From the NCBI GenBank assembly GCA_015061845.1, contig SUVT01000022.1, positions 1-32,680 of the forward strand: 32,680 nucleotides of DNA. Reading direction: 5' to 3'. How positions within the stretch are numbered: position 1 is the first letter of the stretch; each line of letters starts with the position of its first letter. The notes beneath the pieces were generated by a model, which did no database searches, was not told the DNA's origin, and saw only the letters and a program-made list of their open reading frames with translations. Shown here in pieces: positions 8,153-15,145 of the stretch. Position numbers and translations under genes: made by a program. The DNA is from Lentisphaerota bacterium (GTDB lineage: Bacteria; Verrucomicrobiota; Lentisphaeria; Victivallales; UBA1829).

Positions 8153-8181
8153 ATTATAGCACAAAACAAGCATTTTTGCAA
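8153..8181 (-). promoter_or_regulatory. Strong promoter of the pseudopilin/GH130/DUF4838 operon
   Basis: On the minus strand TTGCAA (8181-8176), 17-bp spacer ending TGC (extended -10), TATAAT (8158-8153). The leader would be about 43 bases. It lies in the 142-bp gap after the AraC gene, so this operon is transcribed separately from acyltransferase/AraC. Confidence 0.7.
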
Positions 8182-8244
8182 TATATTAAAAATTCCATTG
8201 CATATCTGTTTTACTCAAAAAAAAGCAACAACAGGGAAGAATCG

Positions 8245-9129
8245 TTATTTTCCGTTATTGATGACAAGACTCGGATAACAGCCCATCTCCTGTGTGAAGA
8301 GACGGGAGAAGTGAAATTGTGTTTTGAAACCGAAGATTTGGCTCAATTCCTTGACACTGATCTCCGGATTTTCTTTGATAAACTCATAAATATGATTCAT
8401 TTTATACTGGAGAAACGCTTTGCGGGGGGAACGGTTGAAGTAGAGTTCACACGCCCGGTAAAGGGAACTCCGGCTCATGGCAGTCTGTTTGCAGAGTTCC
8501 TGCAGCGAAGGCTGTCTGGCAAGATTCCGGTGAAAGACCGTCTGGATCTTTGTCGCCTCCTGACGCATGGCATTCTGGGTTATAAATTGCTCTGACAGAA
8601 GATCTTTCCGGTAAAGAGAGAGTATTTTATGAAAAACAGCCCGGAACATGGAACTGTGGATATGATAACACTCTTCTGCATTGATTTTTGCTTCCGATTC
8701 AAAAAGTTTGATCATGGAAGCGAAAAATTCCCGGCTTTCGCCTTCAATATGCAGAATCTGATCCTGCGGCGGGGTGTTCCGTTCAAAAATCAGGGAAGTC
8801 TGATCATCTTCCGCATTGATCCAGAAGTGGAACGTGTACCATGCGGTTCCCTTCTGCAGAAAATCCTCATGCTTCTGTCCGGGCTGGATCACGATCATAT
8901 CCCATTCATTCAGAAGCAGTTGCGTATCATTGACCGAACAGCGGTAAACTCCTTTTTCAATGATGATCGCTTCGTAAACAACGTGGGTATGTTTTTTATA
9001 AACACTTTCCGTCTGTGCGATCATACGGTTGCTGTCGGCAAAACAGACCTTGATATTGTCGGTTTCCCCCTTGAGGTGTTTGTAACTGCCGTAAGTCTGA
9101 ACGCTGATATCTGTTGATTGATCCATCAT
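8245..9129 (-). CDS. AraC-family transcriptional regulator
   Basis: 294 aa. The N-terminal half is a cupin-like sensor domain (HTHVVYEAIIIEKGVYRCSV, EWDMIVIQPGQKHEDF). The C-terminal 100 residues form a double HTH: PSLQELCKQTAMSRSSLYRA with NRSPRKAFLQYKMNHIYEFI, then ISVKELSQIFGFKTQFHFSR, the canonical second helix and GF-x-x-x-x-F-S-R signature. Start ATG 9129 overlaps the stop of the upstream acyltransferase gene (ATGA), so the two are translationally coupled; a second ATG at 9126 is possible. Directly downstream is the pseudopilin/glycan-enzyme operon, its most plausible target. The inducer is unknown, probably a sugar. Confidence 0.9.
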   Translation of the reverse strand: MMDQSTDISVQTYGSYKHLKGETDNIKVCFADSNRMIAQTESVYKKHTHVVYEAIIIEKGVYRCSVNDTQLLLNEWDMIVIQPGQKHEDFLQKGTAWYTFHFWINAEDDQTSLIFERNTPPQDQILHIEGESREFFASMIKLFESEAKINAEECYHIHSSMFRAVFHKILSLYRKDLLSEQFITQNAMRQEATKIQTVFHRNLARQPSLQELCKQTAMSRSSLYRACELYFNRSPRKAFLQYKMNHIYEFIKENPEISVKELSQIFGFKTQFHFSRLFTQEMGCYPSLVINNGK

Positions 9130-10019
9130 CTTCTCCCCTGAATCAGCCTTTCCAAATCATAATCAACCATCTCAACGGAGCTGCGGGGAATAAATAATCC
9201 GCCCTCTTTGAACACGCCGCCGGAACGGAGAAATTCTGCAGCGTTCTGCTGAAGAGAGGTGGGATTTTCGACGGTATCAGGATCAAGAGAGCCGAAAACA
9301 CGGAATTTTGTATCTGCCTTGATATCAACCGGATGTGAATACCCGATCGCATAAAATTTCAGGACATTGGAATAAGCCGGGAACATGGGGAGCAGCTGGG
9401 GATCGAACAGCCAGCTGACACAGTAGAAGCCTTTCCAATGATAATCCGGACGGCATTTTGCAAAAAATTCACTCATCCGCTTCATGGATCTTCCACAGGA
9501 CTCCAGGTCCATGGGACCATCTTCCGGAATGTGCAGCTGGATCACCGGATCACCTTTTTCAACAAGAATAACGCCGTTTTCATCCGTCACCGCCGGACCG
9601 GAATAGAAAGATTCTGTATTACATTCCAATCTGCCGTGACGGGTGACATCGCCGTGCCACAGCATAACCTCCCATGAACGGGCATGAGTTAAACCGATAA
9701 TGCCATAATTCCGTTTGGAGTTTCTCAGCCAAGCGGTGATATCTGTCATGGTCTCATACAGGACATCCATCGGCAAACCTTTTTTCCGGTAATGTTCCTT
9801 TGCCGATTCTGCGCCGAAAAATGCGGCGGCGAACCATGCTTTTGCCAAACGTTCCCCTTCCGGAAGCTCCGGCGCAGCTCCTGCCGTTTCCGGTGCAAAA
9901 CATTGACTTGCAATCTGTTGCGCCCATTCAACCAGCTCCGGATCGTTCAGAATTTCAAGCAGGGCTTTATATTCTTCCGGAGATAATTTGCAATATTCAG
10001 AAAATTGAGCGGGAGTCAT
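9126..10019 (-). CDS. GNAT-like acyltransferase-domain protein (NAT_N/GNAT_C type)
   Basis: 297 aa, soluble, no signal peptide. The N-terminal helical part (residues 1-110: MTPAQFSEYCKLSPEEYKAL and AWFAAAFFGAESAKEHYRK) and the beta-rich C-terminal part (LQLHIPEDGPMDLESC..SMK, FFAKCRP, FYCVSWLFDPQL, YSNVLKFYAI) match the two-domain proteins annotated as acyltransferase-domain proteins with NAT_N and GNAT_C. Donor and acceptor are not known to me. AAAGGTGA precedes ATG 10019. It is first in a two-gene unit with AraC, so regulator and acyltransferase levels are tied. No clear promoter is visible; the hairpin block at 10065-10504 lies immediately upstream. Assigned from the HIPEDGP and CxSWLxDP motifs only. 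Confidence 0.6.
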   Translation of the reverse strand: MTPAQFSEYCKLSPEEYKALLEILNDPELVEWAQQIASQCFAPETAGAAPELPEGERLAKAWFAAAFFGAESAKEHYRKKGLPMDVLYETMTDITAWLRNSKRNYGIIGLTHARSWEVMLWHGDVTRHGRLECNTESFYSGPAVTDENGVILVEKGDPVIQLHIPEDGPMDLESCGRSMKRMSEFFAKCRPDYHWKGFYCVSWLFDPQLLPMFPAYSNVLKFYAIGYSHPVDIKADTKFRVFGSLDPDTVENPTSLQQNAAEFLRSGGVFKEGGLFIPRSSVEMVDYDLERLIQGRR

Positions 10020-10064
10020 AAATCACCTTTTTATCGTAGCTCTGTTCCCAATAAAGGTTGTTAC

Positions 10065-10116
10065 TTGAGGAGGGGAAAAAGCCCTTTTTAGGAAAGGTCC
10101 TTTTTCCCCTCCTCAA
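10065..10116. repeat. Hairpin H1 (17-bp perfect stem)
   Basis: TTGAGGAGGGGAAAAAG (10065-10081) pairs perfectly with 10100-10116; the 18-base loop has an inner CCTTT/AAAGG pairing. Confidence 0.85.
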
Positions 10117-10180
10117 CTTGTCACGGCGCAGCCTGAAAGGCGAAGACGGAACTCCACCCCTTTTTTCCAAACCTTTTTGC

Positions 10181-10217
10181 GGCATTCCGATTTTTACGAT
10201 GTAAAAATCGAAATGCC
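10181..10217. repeat. Hairpin H2 (17-bp stem, one mismatch, 3-base loop)
   Basis: GGCATTCCGATTTTTAC (10181-10197) pairs with GTAAAAATCGAAATGCC (10201-10217), one mismatch, loop GAT. The GGCAT/ATGCC ends are shared with H3. Confidence 0.85.
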
Positions 10218-10388
10218 ATCTTAAAGTAAAAATAGCAGAAGGATTTACCAACCTGTATGGGAAACAGCACTTTTTCTATTCCCAATCGAGGTTGCTTCGT
10301 GATCGGAAAGACAAAAGAAAAAATTTTGAGAAAAATTTTTCTCTTTTCTCCCCGTACCACTCTTTTCTCTTTTCAAACTGTTTAAGAT

Positions 10389-10426
10389 GGCATATTAATT
10401 TTTTGATCACAAAAAATTGATATGCC
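10389..10426. repeat. Hairpin H3 (17-bp stem, one mismatch, 4-base loop)
   Basis: GGCATATTAATTTTTTG (10389-10405) pairs with CAAAAAATTGATATGCC (10410-10426), loop ATCA. The flanks are inverted copies of those of H2. Confidence 0.85.
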
Positions 10427-10455
10427 GCAAAAAGGTTTGAAAAAGGTGATGGGGC

Positions 10456-10504
10456 TTGGGGAAGCGGAAAAGACTTTCCTCAAAAGTTTTTTCCGCTTCC
10501 CCAA
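10456..10504. repeat. Hairpin H4 (16-bp perfect stem)
   Basis: TTGGGGAAGCGGAAAA (10456-10471) pairs with 10489-10504. The loop has an inner ACTTT/AAAGT pairing. Read in reverse it resembles H1 in both stem and loop. Confidence 0.85.
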
Positions 10505-10528
10505 ATACCAATGCCTGTCGGGAAACTT

Positions 10529-10565
10529 AAAAAAAGCCTGCTCCGTCCGGAGACGGAAACAGGCT
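10529..10565 (-). terminator. Terminator of fucI
   Basis: On the minus strand AGCCTG ... GCAGGCT with an inner CCGTC/GACGG stem (hairpin 10565-10535), then TTTTTT (10534-10529). It starts 17 bases after the fucI stop. Confidence 0.85.
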
Positions 10566-10582
10566 CTGTACGGGCAAAAGAA

Positions 10583-12352
10583 TTATTTCTTTCCGTAGAC
10601 CGGACCATATGCGGCACATGCGCGGTAGTCTGCGCCTTCCGCATCCATTCCGAACGCATTCCATGCTGCCGGACGGAAGATCTGGCTTTCGTCGACGTTG
10701 TGCATGCAGACGGGGATACGGAGCATAGATGCCAGTGTGATGAGGTCGGCACCGATGTGACCGTAGGAGAATGCGCCGTGGTTTGCGCCCCATTTAGCCA
10801 TAACGGTATAGACATCCTTGAAGCATCCTTCGCCGGTGAGACGGGGGACGAACCAAGTGGTGGGCCAACCCGGGTCGGTACGCATATCAAGTTTATCATG
10901 AACTTCTTTCGGAAGTTCTGCTGTGTAACCTTCAGCGATCTGCAGGACAGGACCGAGACCTTCCACGAGGTTGATACGGCTCATGGTGACAGGCATACCG
11001 CCGCGGGTAAGGAAACGGCTGGAGTAGCCGCCGCCGCGGAAATACTGACGGTTTGCGGGGACCCAGCTGACTGCATCCAGGCACTTCTGAGCTTCTTCTT
11101 CGGTGATATCCCAGAACTGCTTCATGACGGGTTTGCCGTCTGCATCGCTCTGCTGACCGGTAGCATCAGCGGTGGTTGCACCGGAGTTGATGAGGTGGAT
11201 GAGACCCGGTTCAGGCATATCGTAACCGGTAACGCGTTTGACAGCTTCCCGGCTCCAGAAGGTACGGACATCGGAGAAGCCCTGAGCTCTGCCGGTGAGC
11301 AGGTGACCGAAAAGCATTGCAACGCCGTTGAGGGCATCGTTTTCGGTTGCAAGAACCATTGCTTCGCGGATCCCGTTCCAGTCGAAGGAGGAGCAGAGGA
11401 TGGTTTCCATGAAGTCGCCGTTGGGCATGTGGTCTGTCCACTGACGCTGTCCCTGAAAACCGCCGGCGATGGCATTGTGTCCGCAGGATTCTTCCACGAA
11501 GCCCATTTCAGCGAGTTTCGGGTTGCCGATCATGAGGTCGCGTGCGATCATGCACATCTTAGTGACATAGTCCCAGATCTCTTCATAGCGTTCGGGTGTG
11601 AGACGGTTTTCCGGAAGGTTGCAGAAATCTTCATACTGCTTGCAGTTCTTGCGGACCCATTCACGAGCCTTGGCATATTCTTCTTTGTCGTAGATTCCTT
11701 CGTTCACACGGCGGATGATTTCGACCATGTCAACAGATTCACAACGCATATTGAGATATTTTTCAAAGAAAGCAGGGTTGACGATGGAACCTGCGATACC
11801 CATAGCGACGGAACCGATGGAGAGGTAGGATTTTCCGCGCATCATACCGGCTGCGACAGCGGCACGGGCAAAGCGGAGGATCTTTTCTTTCACGTCTGCG
11901 GGGATCTCTGTATCAGCAGCATCCTGAACATCTCTGCCGTAGATACCGAATGCGGGGAGACTTTTCTGGGCATGAGCTGCGAGAACAGCTGCCAGATAAA
12001 CTGCACCGGGGCGTTCTGTTCCGTTGAATCCCCAGACAGCTTTCTGGGTGAACGGATCCATATCCATGGTTTCAGAACCATAGCACCAGCAGGGGGTGAC
12101 GGTCAGAGTTGCGGTAACGTTTTCGGAAGCGAACAATTCAGCACAAGCTGCAGCTTCAGCAACTCCGCCGATGGTGGAGGGAGCGATCACACACTGGACT
12201 TTTTCTCCATTGGGATAGCGGAGATTGGATTCAATCAGCGCAGCAGCGGCTTTCGCCATATTCATTGTCTGTTCTTCAAGGGATTCACGAACCCCTTTAC
12301 GACGTCCGTCGATAGTAGGACGGATCCCGATTTTCGGCATTTTTGTTTTCAT
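10583..12352 (-). CDS. fucI: L-fucose (D-arabinose) isomerase
   Basis: 589 aa, the usual length of the FucI family. It interconverts L-fucose and L-fuculose (or D-arabinose and D-ribulose) with Mn2+. It starts [20 protein letters not shown], typical of FucI. E337 (in [11 protein letters not shown]) and D361 (GFSDVRTFW) fall at the same residue numbers as the catalytic Glu337/Asp361 pair of the E. coli enzyme, and H525 in [16 protein letters not shown] is close to its metal ligand His528. ATG 12352 is preceded by AGGAG at good spacing; another in-frame ATG lies at 12340. Cytoplasmic. It has its own promoter (12413-12385) and terminator. No fucK or fucA is in the window, so the next pathway steps lie elsewhere or differ. 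Confidence 0.95.
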   Translation of the reverse strand: MKTKMPKIGIRPTIDGRRKGVRESLEEQTMNMAKAAAALIESNLRYPNGEKVQCVIAPSTIGGVAEAAACAELFASENVTATLTVTPCWCYGSETMDMDPFTQKAVWGFNGTERPGAVYLAAVLAAHAQKSLPAFGIYGRDVQDAADTEIPADVKEKILRFARAAVAAGMMRGKSYLSIGSVAMGIAGSIVNPAFFEKYLNMRCESVDMVEIIRRVNEGIYDKEEYAKAREWVRKNCKQYEDFCNLPENRLTPERYEEIWDYVTKMCMIARDLMIGNPKLAEMGFVEESCGHNAIAGGFQGQRQWTDHMPNGDFMETILCSSFDWNGIREAMVLATENDALNGVAMLFGHLLTGRAQGFSDVRTFWSREAVKRVTGYDMPEPGLIHLINSGATTADATGQQSDADGKPVMKQFWDITEEEAQKCLDAVSWVPANRQYFRGGGYSSRFLTRGGMPVTMSRINLVEGLGPVLQIAEGYTAELPKEVHDKLDMRTDPGWPTTWFVPRLTGEGCFKDVYTVMAKWGANHGAFSYGHIGADLITLASMLRIPVCMHNVDESQIFRPAAWNAFGMDAEGADYRACAAYGPVYGKK

Positions 12353-12384
12353 AAGTAAAACTCCTGTTTTTGAGTATTTTCGGT

Positions 12385-12413
12385 ATTATAGTATGGAACA
12401 TTTCATTTTTCAA
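12385..12413 (-). promoter_or_regulatory. fucI promoter
   Basis: On the minus strand TTGAAA (12413-12408), 17-bp spacer, perfect TATAAT (12390-12385). The leader is about 27 bases. Confidence 0.7.
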
Positions 12414-12451
12414 CCGTATTTTCGGCTTTTTTTGAAAAAAAATGTATTTTT

Positions 12452-12634
12452 GAGGCAATTTCAAAAGTCTTCAAAAATGGCAGAAAATTCTTGTTGCGAT
12501 CTGCAAATGGAGCGTTTTCGGCTTGTCCTCCATAGCTTCAGCGAAGGAGGATGGCAGCCACGCTCAAACTACCATTTTCAACTCATCAACAATCTTTTTT
12601 CAGCCAAATTTTGCCGGACTTTTGAAATTACCTC
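12452..12634. mobile_element. MITE-like element with terminal inverted repeats
   Basis: A 183-bp non-coding segment. The left end (12452-12487, starting GAGGCAATTTCAAAAGTC) and the reverse complement of the right end (12634-12595, starting GAGGTAATTTCAAAAGTC) match at 17 of the first 18 bases and more loosely beyond. The right end is identical over 40 bp to 539-578. Inside, TCCTC/GAGGA with CTTC-AGC-GAAG (12526-12551) makes a central hairpin. No ORF of note. The flanks are AT-rich and I cannot define a target duplication. It lies between the fucI and amidohydrolase-operon promoters. No autonomous partner is in the window. Confidence 0.65.
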
Positions 12635-12714
12635 ATTTATAATTTTATTTTTTCGTTTTGCAAGAAATCAGTATAAAATAGCAAAAAATAAATATTTTTT
12701 TAACGATTCAACTA

Positions 12715-12743
12715 TTTACAAATTATATTTTTGAATGTATAAT
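12715..12743 (+). promoter_or_regulatory. Promoter of the amidohydrolase/aminotransferase operon
   Basis: TTTACA (12715-12720), 17-bp spacer, perfect TATAAT (12738-12743). The predicted start near 12750 gives a leader of about 83 bases. Confidence 0.65.
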
Positions 12744-12763
12744 ACTCCCAGACAAAGAAAATT

Positions 12764-12813
12764 GCAGAGTTTTTATCCGCAAAACTTTAATAGTTTTTCA
12801 GAAAATACTCTGC
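12764..12813 (+). promoter_or_regulatory. Structured 5' leader of the amidohydrolase operon
   Basis: GCAGAGT (12764-12770) pairs with ACTCTGC (12807-12813), extendable by TTTT/AAAA with one bulged base. Inside, AAAACT-TTAAT-AGTTTT (12781-12797) is a second perfect hairpin. The ribosome site GAGGAG (about 12819-12824) follows directly. It could be an mRNA-level control element, an operator, or only a stabilising leader; it matches no riboswitch class I recognise. Confidence 0.4.
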
Positions 12814-12832
12814 GAAAAGAGGAGTTATTTTT

Positions 12833-13585
12833 ATGAAAGACTTGATGTTTTTCGATGCAAACTGCCGGGTCGGCGACTTCGGGAACGCAAACCCCGGTGT
12901 GAAAGAATTGCTGTCGGACATGGACTACTACGGTGTCGATAAGGCACTTGTCCGTCACAACGGAATTCCCAAGGCACCCCTTTCCACCAATCAGGAAATT
13001 GCCAGAATGCTGAAAGAGGAAGATCCGGATCAGAGATTGACCGGTGTCTGGTGTATTCTGCCGAATTCCTGTGACGAGATCCCGGAGCCGGACGAATTTT
13101 TCCGTCAGATGAAAGAAAACCGGATCGGGGCAATCACCCTTTCCCCCTTTGAACACCGTTATCAACCCCGCCGGATCGTGATCGGAAAGATCATGGATGC
13201 CGCCGCAGAACGGAAAGTTCCCGTGCTGCTGGATGCCTTTGCCGGACAGTGGGATAAACTCTATGATTTTCTGGAAATTTTCCCGAAGAATACATTTATT
13301 TATGCAGAGAACTGGGGGAAATGGGGCAGTGACCGGAATATCCGTCCTTTGCTCGAAACATACGAAAACTTCTATTTTGAAATTGCCCGCTACTGGGTTC
13401 CGGAAGGAATCCGCGGACTGGCAGAAAAGTATGGAGCTGAACGGATCCTTTACGGAACAAATTTCCCTACCGGTAATCAGGGGAACGGCATGCTTCAGCT
13501 GAAACACTCCGGTCTGGATGATGAATCTATTGCCAAAATCGCCGGAAAAAATCTGGAACGGATCCTGAAAGGAGCAGAATTATGA
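12833..13585 (+). CDS. Amidohydrolase-2-like TIM-barrel protein with degenerate metal site
   Basis: 250 aa, cytoplasmic. The fold matches the Amidohydro_2 family (metal-dependent hydrolases and decarboxylases): start MFFDANCRVG, IGAITLSPFEHRY, AAAERKVPVLLDAF, ERILYGTNFPTG, IAGKNLERIL. The usual D-x-H-x-H reads D8-A-N10-C-R12, and the C-terminal GTD-x-P reads GTN(210)FP, so three metal positions are replaced. The histidine expected after strand 5 (VLVH) is also absent, here VLLDA. It may be a non-catalytic partner of the next gene or have changed chemistry. AGAGGAG precedes ATG 12833. It is the first gene of a five-gene operon and overlaps the next by ATGA. Confidence 0.75.
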   Translation: MKDLMFFDANCRVGDFGNANPGVKELLSDMDYYGVDKALVRHNGIPKAPLSTNQEIARMLKEEDPDQRLTGVWCILPNSCDEIPEPDEFFRQMKENRIGAITLSPFEHRYQPRRIVIGKIMDAAAERKVPVLLDAFAGQWDKLYDFLEIFPKNTFIYAENWGKWGSDRNIRPLLETYENFYFEIARYWVPEGIRGLAEKYGAERILYGTNFPTGNQGNGMLQLKHSGLDDESIAKIAGKNLERILKGAEL

Positions 13586-14385
13586 GCGAATGTATTTGGA
13601 ATCAGCCGGGTTCTCTTGCAGAAAAGTTCTGGAAAGACGGAAAAGCAGATTTCCCGATTTATGATATGCACGGTCACATGGGCGCTCATTATGCGATCTA
13701 CTTCAAGATCTGCGAAGCTCCGGAAATGGTGGCACATGTCAAAAGAATCGGCGTAAAACGCCTGGTTTTCTCCCACCACGAAGCACTGTGGGGAACATTT
13801 CGCAATGCTCGGGTTTATGAAATCTGCAAACAGTTCCCCGATACTCTCAGAATGTATCTCTCGATCGTTCCCCAGCGGGAAGATCATATCAAAGAAGACA
13901 TTGCACAGTTCGACAAGTGGGCGCCCTATGCCGTCGGGCTGAAATTACTGCCCGGATATCATAACTGCGATATGATGGATCCCCGGTATGACTATGCGCT
14001 CTCCTTTGCCAATGAACGGGGGCTTCCTGTTCTGGTGCATACCTGGGGGAATGACCCGGCAGTGCTGAAAGCAATTCAGAAATATCCGAATGCCAAATTC
14101 TTTATTGCCCACTGCTGCTACGGTGCATGGGATTATGCGATCCAGTGCGTGAAAGAATCCAACAACAATGTCTGGCTGGAATTGACAGCAATCCCGGGGG
14201 ACAGGGGAATCATCGAAAAGCTCGTGGAAGGAGTCGGCAGCGAACGGATCCTTTACGGAACAGACATGCCCTGGTTTGATGAATATCAGGGGGTCGGCGG
14301 AGTTCTCTCTGCCAAGATCACAGATGAAGATAAACTCAATATTTTAAGCAGGAATCCCGAACGGATTCTCGGAAAGGACTTTTAA
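13582..14385 (+). CDS. Amidohydrolase-2 family metal-dependent hydrolase
   Basis: 267 aa, cytoplasmic. A complete Amidohydro_2 metal site is visible: D-M-H30-G-H32 after strand 1, H153 in LPVLVHTWG, H177 in FFIAHCCYG and D228 in LYGTDMP. Related enzymes cleave lactones, amides or C-C bonds (decarboxylases) on ring or sugar-acid substrates; the substrate is not readable. It overlaps the upstream degenerate paralogue by 4 bp (ATGA), suggesting coupled translation and perhaps a heteromer. Two bases later comes the TIM-barrel isomerase. Both end with a similar NPERIL / NLERIL helix, supporting a common origin. Confidence 0.85.
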   Translation: MSECIWNQPGSLAEKFWKDGKADFPIYDMHGHMGAHYAIYFKICEAPEMVAHVKRIGVKRLVFSHHEALWGTFRNARVYEICKQFPDTLRMYLSIVPQREDHIKEDIAQFDKWAPYAVGLKLLPGYHNCDMMDPRYDYALSFANERGLPVLVHTWGNDPAVLKAIQKYPNAKFFIAHCCYGAWDYAIQCVKESNNNVWLELTAIPGDRGIIEKLVEGVGSERILYGTDMPWFDEYQGVGGVLSAKITDEDKLNILSRNPERILGKDF

Positions 14386-14387
14386 TC

Positions 14388-15119
14388 ATGAAGTATGGTG
14401 TACAGCTTTACAATTTCCGCACAGCGCTTTCTGAAGATTTCAAAGGAACCATGAAAGAGATTGCAAAAATCGGGTTCGACGGTGTGGAATTCGCATTCAA
14501 TTTCGGCGGCATGTCCCCCGATGAGATCGCAGAATTCATGAAAGAGATCAAACTGGAAAGCTGCGGCGCAATGTTCCATGGTGCAGCTCTGACAAATGCC
14601 GATGATATCGCATGGGAATACACAAAGAAACTGGCTCCCCCGGCAATCAGCATCAGCGCAATGGTCGACTTCGCCAATAAATGGCAGGAGATCCTCGATA
14701 TGTGTCTGGCGATCCAGAAGAATGCCGAAGCAAAGAATGTGATCTTCTCTTACCACAATCACTGGGCAGAATATGATCTGGCAGACGGGATCCCCGCAAT
14801 GTACCGCATTCTGGATGCCCCCGGCGCAGAAAAGATCTTTGTGGAACCCGATGTCTGCTGGCTGACCCGTGCAGGTATGGATCCCGCTTCTTACATCCGC
14901 AAGTATGCAGACAGAATCAAGCAGGTTCACTTCAAAGATATCGTTGTTCCCACCGATCCCGGAACGACCGCAACCCTCGGAACCGGTATTGTTGACTTGA
15001 AGAGTGCATTCGCAGCTGCAAAAGAGATCAATGCAGAATGGCTGATCTTTGAACAGGATAACTCCGCAGATCCCTTCCAAAGTGCAGCAGACAGTCTTGC
15101 ATACATGAAATCACTTTGA
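14388..15119 (+). CDS. Sugar phosphate isomerase/epimerase-like TIM barrel (xylose-isomerase-like)
   Basis: 243 aa. AP_endonuc_2/xylose-isomerase-like barrel: MKYGVQLYNFRT at strand 1, IGFDGVEFAFNFGG, VIFSYHNHWAEYD, IFVEPDVCW, VHFKDIV and WLIFEQDNS. The E-D-H-E residues at barrel strand ends fit the metal site of the family, which includes inosose dehydratase, hydroxypyruvate isomerase and ketose 3-epimerases. Exact reaction unknown. It begins 2 bp after the upstream stop, with AAAGGA inside the upstream gene as ribosome site, and its stop is 26 bp from the aminotransferase ATG. With a DegT aminotransferase downstream, an inositol/inosose-type or keto-sugar substrate is a reasonable guess, no more. 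Confidence 0.8.
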   Translation: MKYGVQLYNFRTALSEDFKGTMKEIAKIGFDGVEFAFNFGGMSPDEIAEFMKEIKLESCGAMFHGAALTNADDIAWEYTKKLAPPAISISAMVDFANKWQEILDMCLAIQKNAEAKNVIFSYHNHWAEYDLADGIPAMYRILDAPGAEKIFVEPDVCWLTRAGMDPASYIRKYADRIKQVHFKDIVVPTDPGTTATLGTGIVDLKSAFAAAKEINAEWLIFEQDNSADPFQSAADSLAYMKSL

Positions 15120-15145
15120 GCGAATCAGAAAATTTGGAGAAAAAA

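Larger units (their letters stand above)
10022..10528. repeat. Hairpin-rich intergenic block built from an inverted pair of two-hairpin modules
   Basis: No gene. It contains four long hairpins in the order H1, H2, H3, H4, listed separately. H1 and H4 are related in inverted orientation (13 of 17 stem bases identical, similar loops), as are H2 and H3. The flanks also mirror: 10168-10185 is the exact reverse complement of 10422-10439 (18 bp), and 10213-10225 of 10381-10393 (13 bp). A 20-bp direct repeat (17 of 20 identical) occurs at 10041-10060 and 10275-10294. This resembles a BIME-like or MITE-like repeat rather than simple terminators, though the ends could also terminate transcription between fucI and the acyltransferase gene. 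Confidence 0.75.
12353..12832. promoter_or_regulatory. Divergent control region between fucI and the amidohydrolase operon
   Basis: 480 bp without genes. From left to right: fucI promoter (12385-12413, minus), MITE-like element (12452-12634), an AT-rich stretch (12635-12714), the operon promoter (12715-12743, plus) and a structured leader (12764-12813). The AraC protein from 16404 is a candidate to bind here, but I see no convincing direct repeat to call its site. Confidence 0.6.

Noticed and set aside
10511-12358. A 615-codon frame antisense to fucI
   Set aside because: It mirrors fucI, whose motifs and length are unmistakable, and has no recognisable domain.
12526-12551. Hairpin TCCTC...GAGGA as an integron attC-like site
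   Set aside because: It lies centrally in the MITE-like element; there are no integrase core sites, no cassette structure and no integrase gene.
12225-12734. A 169-codon frame crossing the fucI/operon control region
   Set aside because: It overlaps fucI antisense, both fucI promoter boxes and the MITE-like element; its translation is low-complexity Phe/Ser/Lys.
15116-15145. TTG start for the aminotransferase
   Set aside because: It would overlap the previous gene, and the added residues (SESENLEKK) precede the normal family start; ATG 15146 has a good ribosome site.
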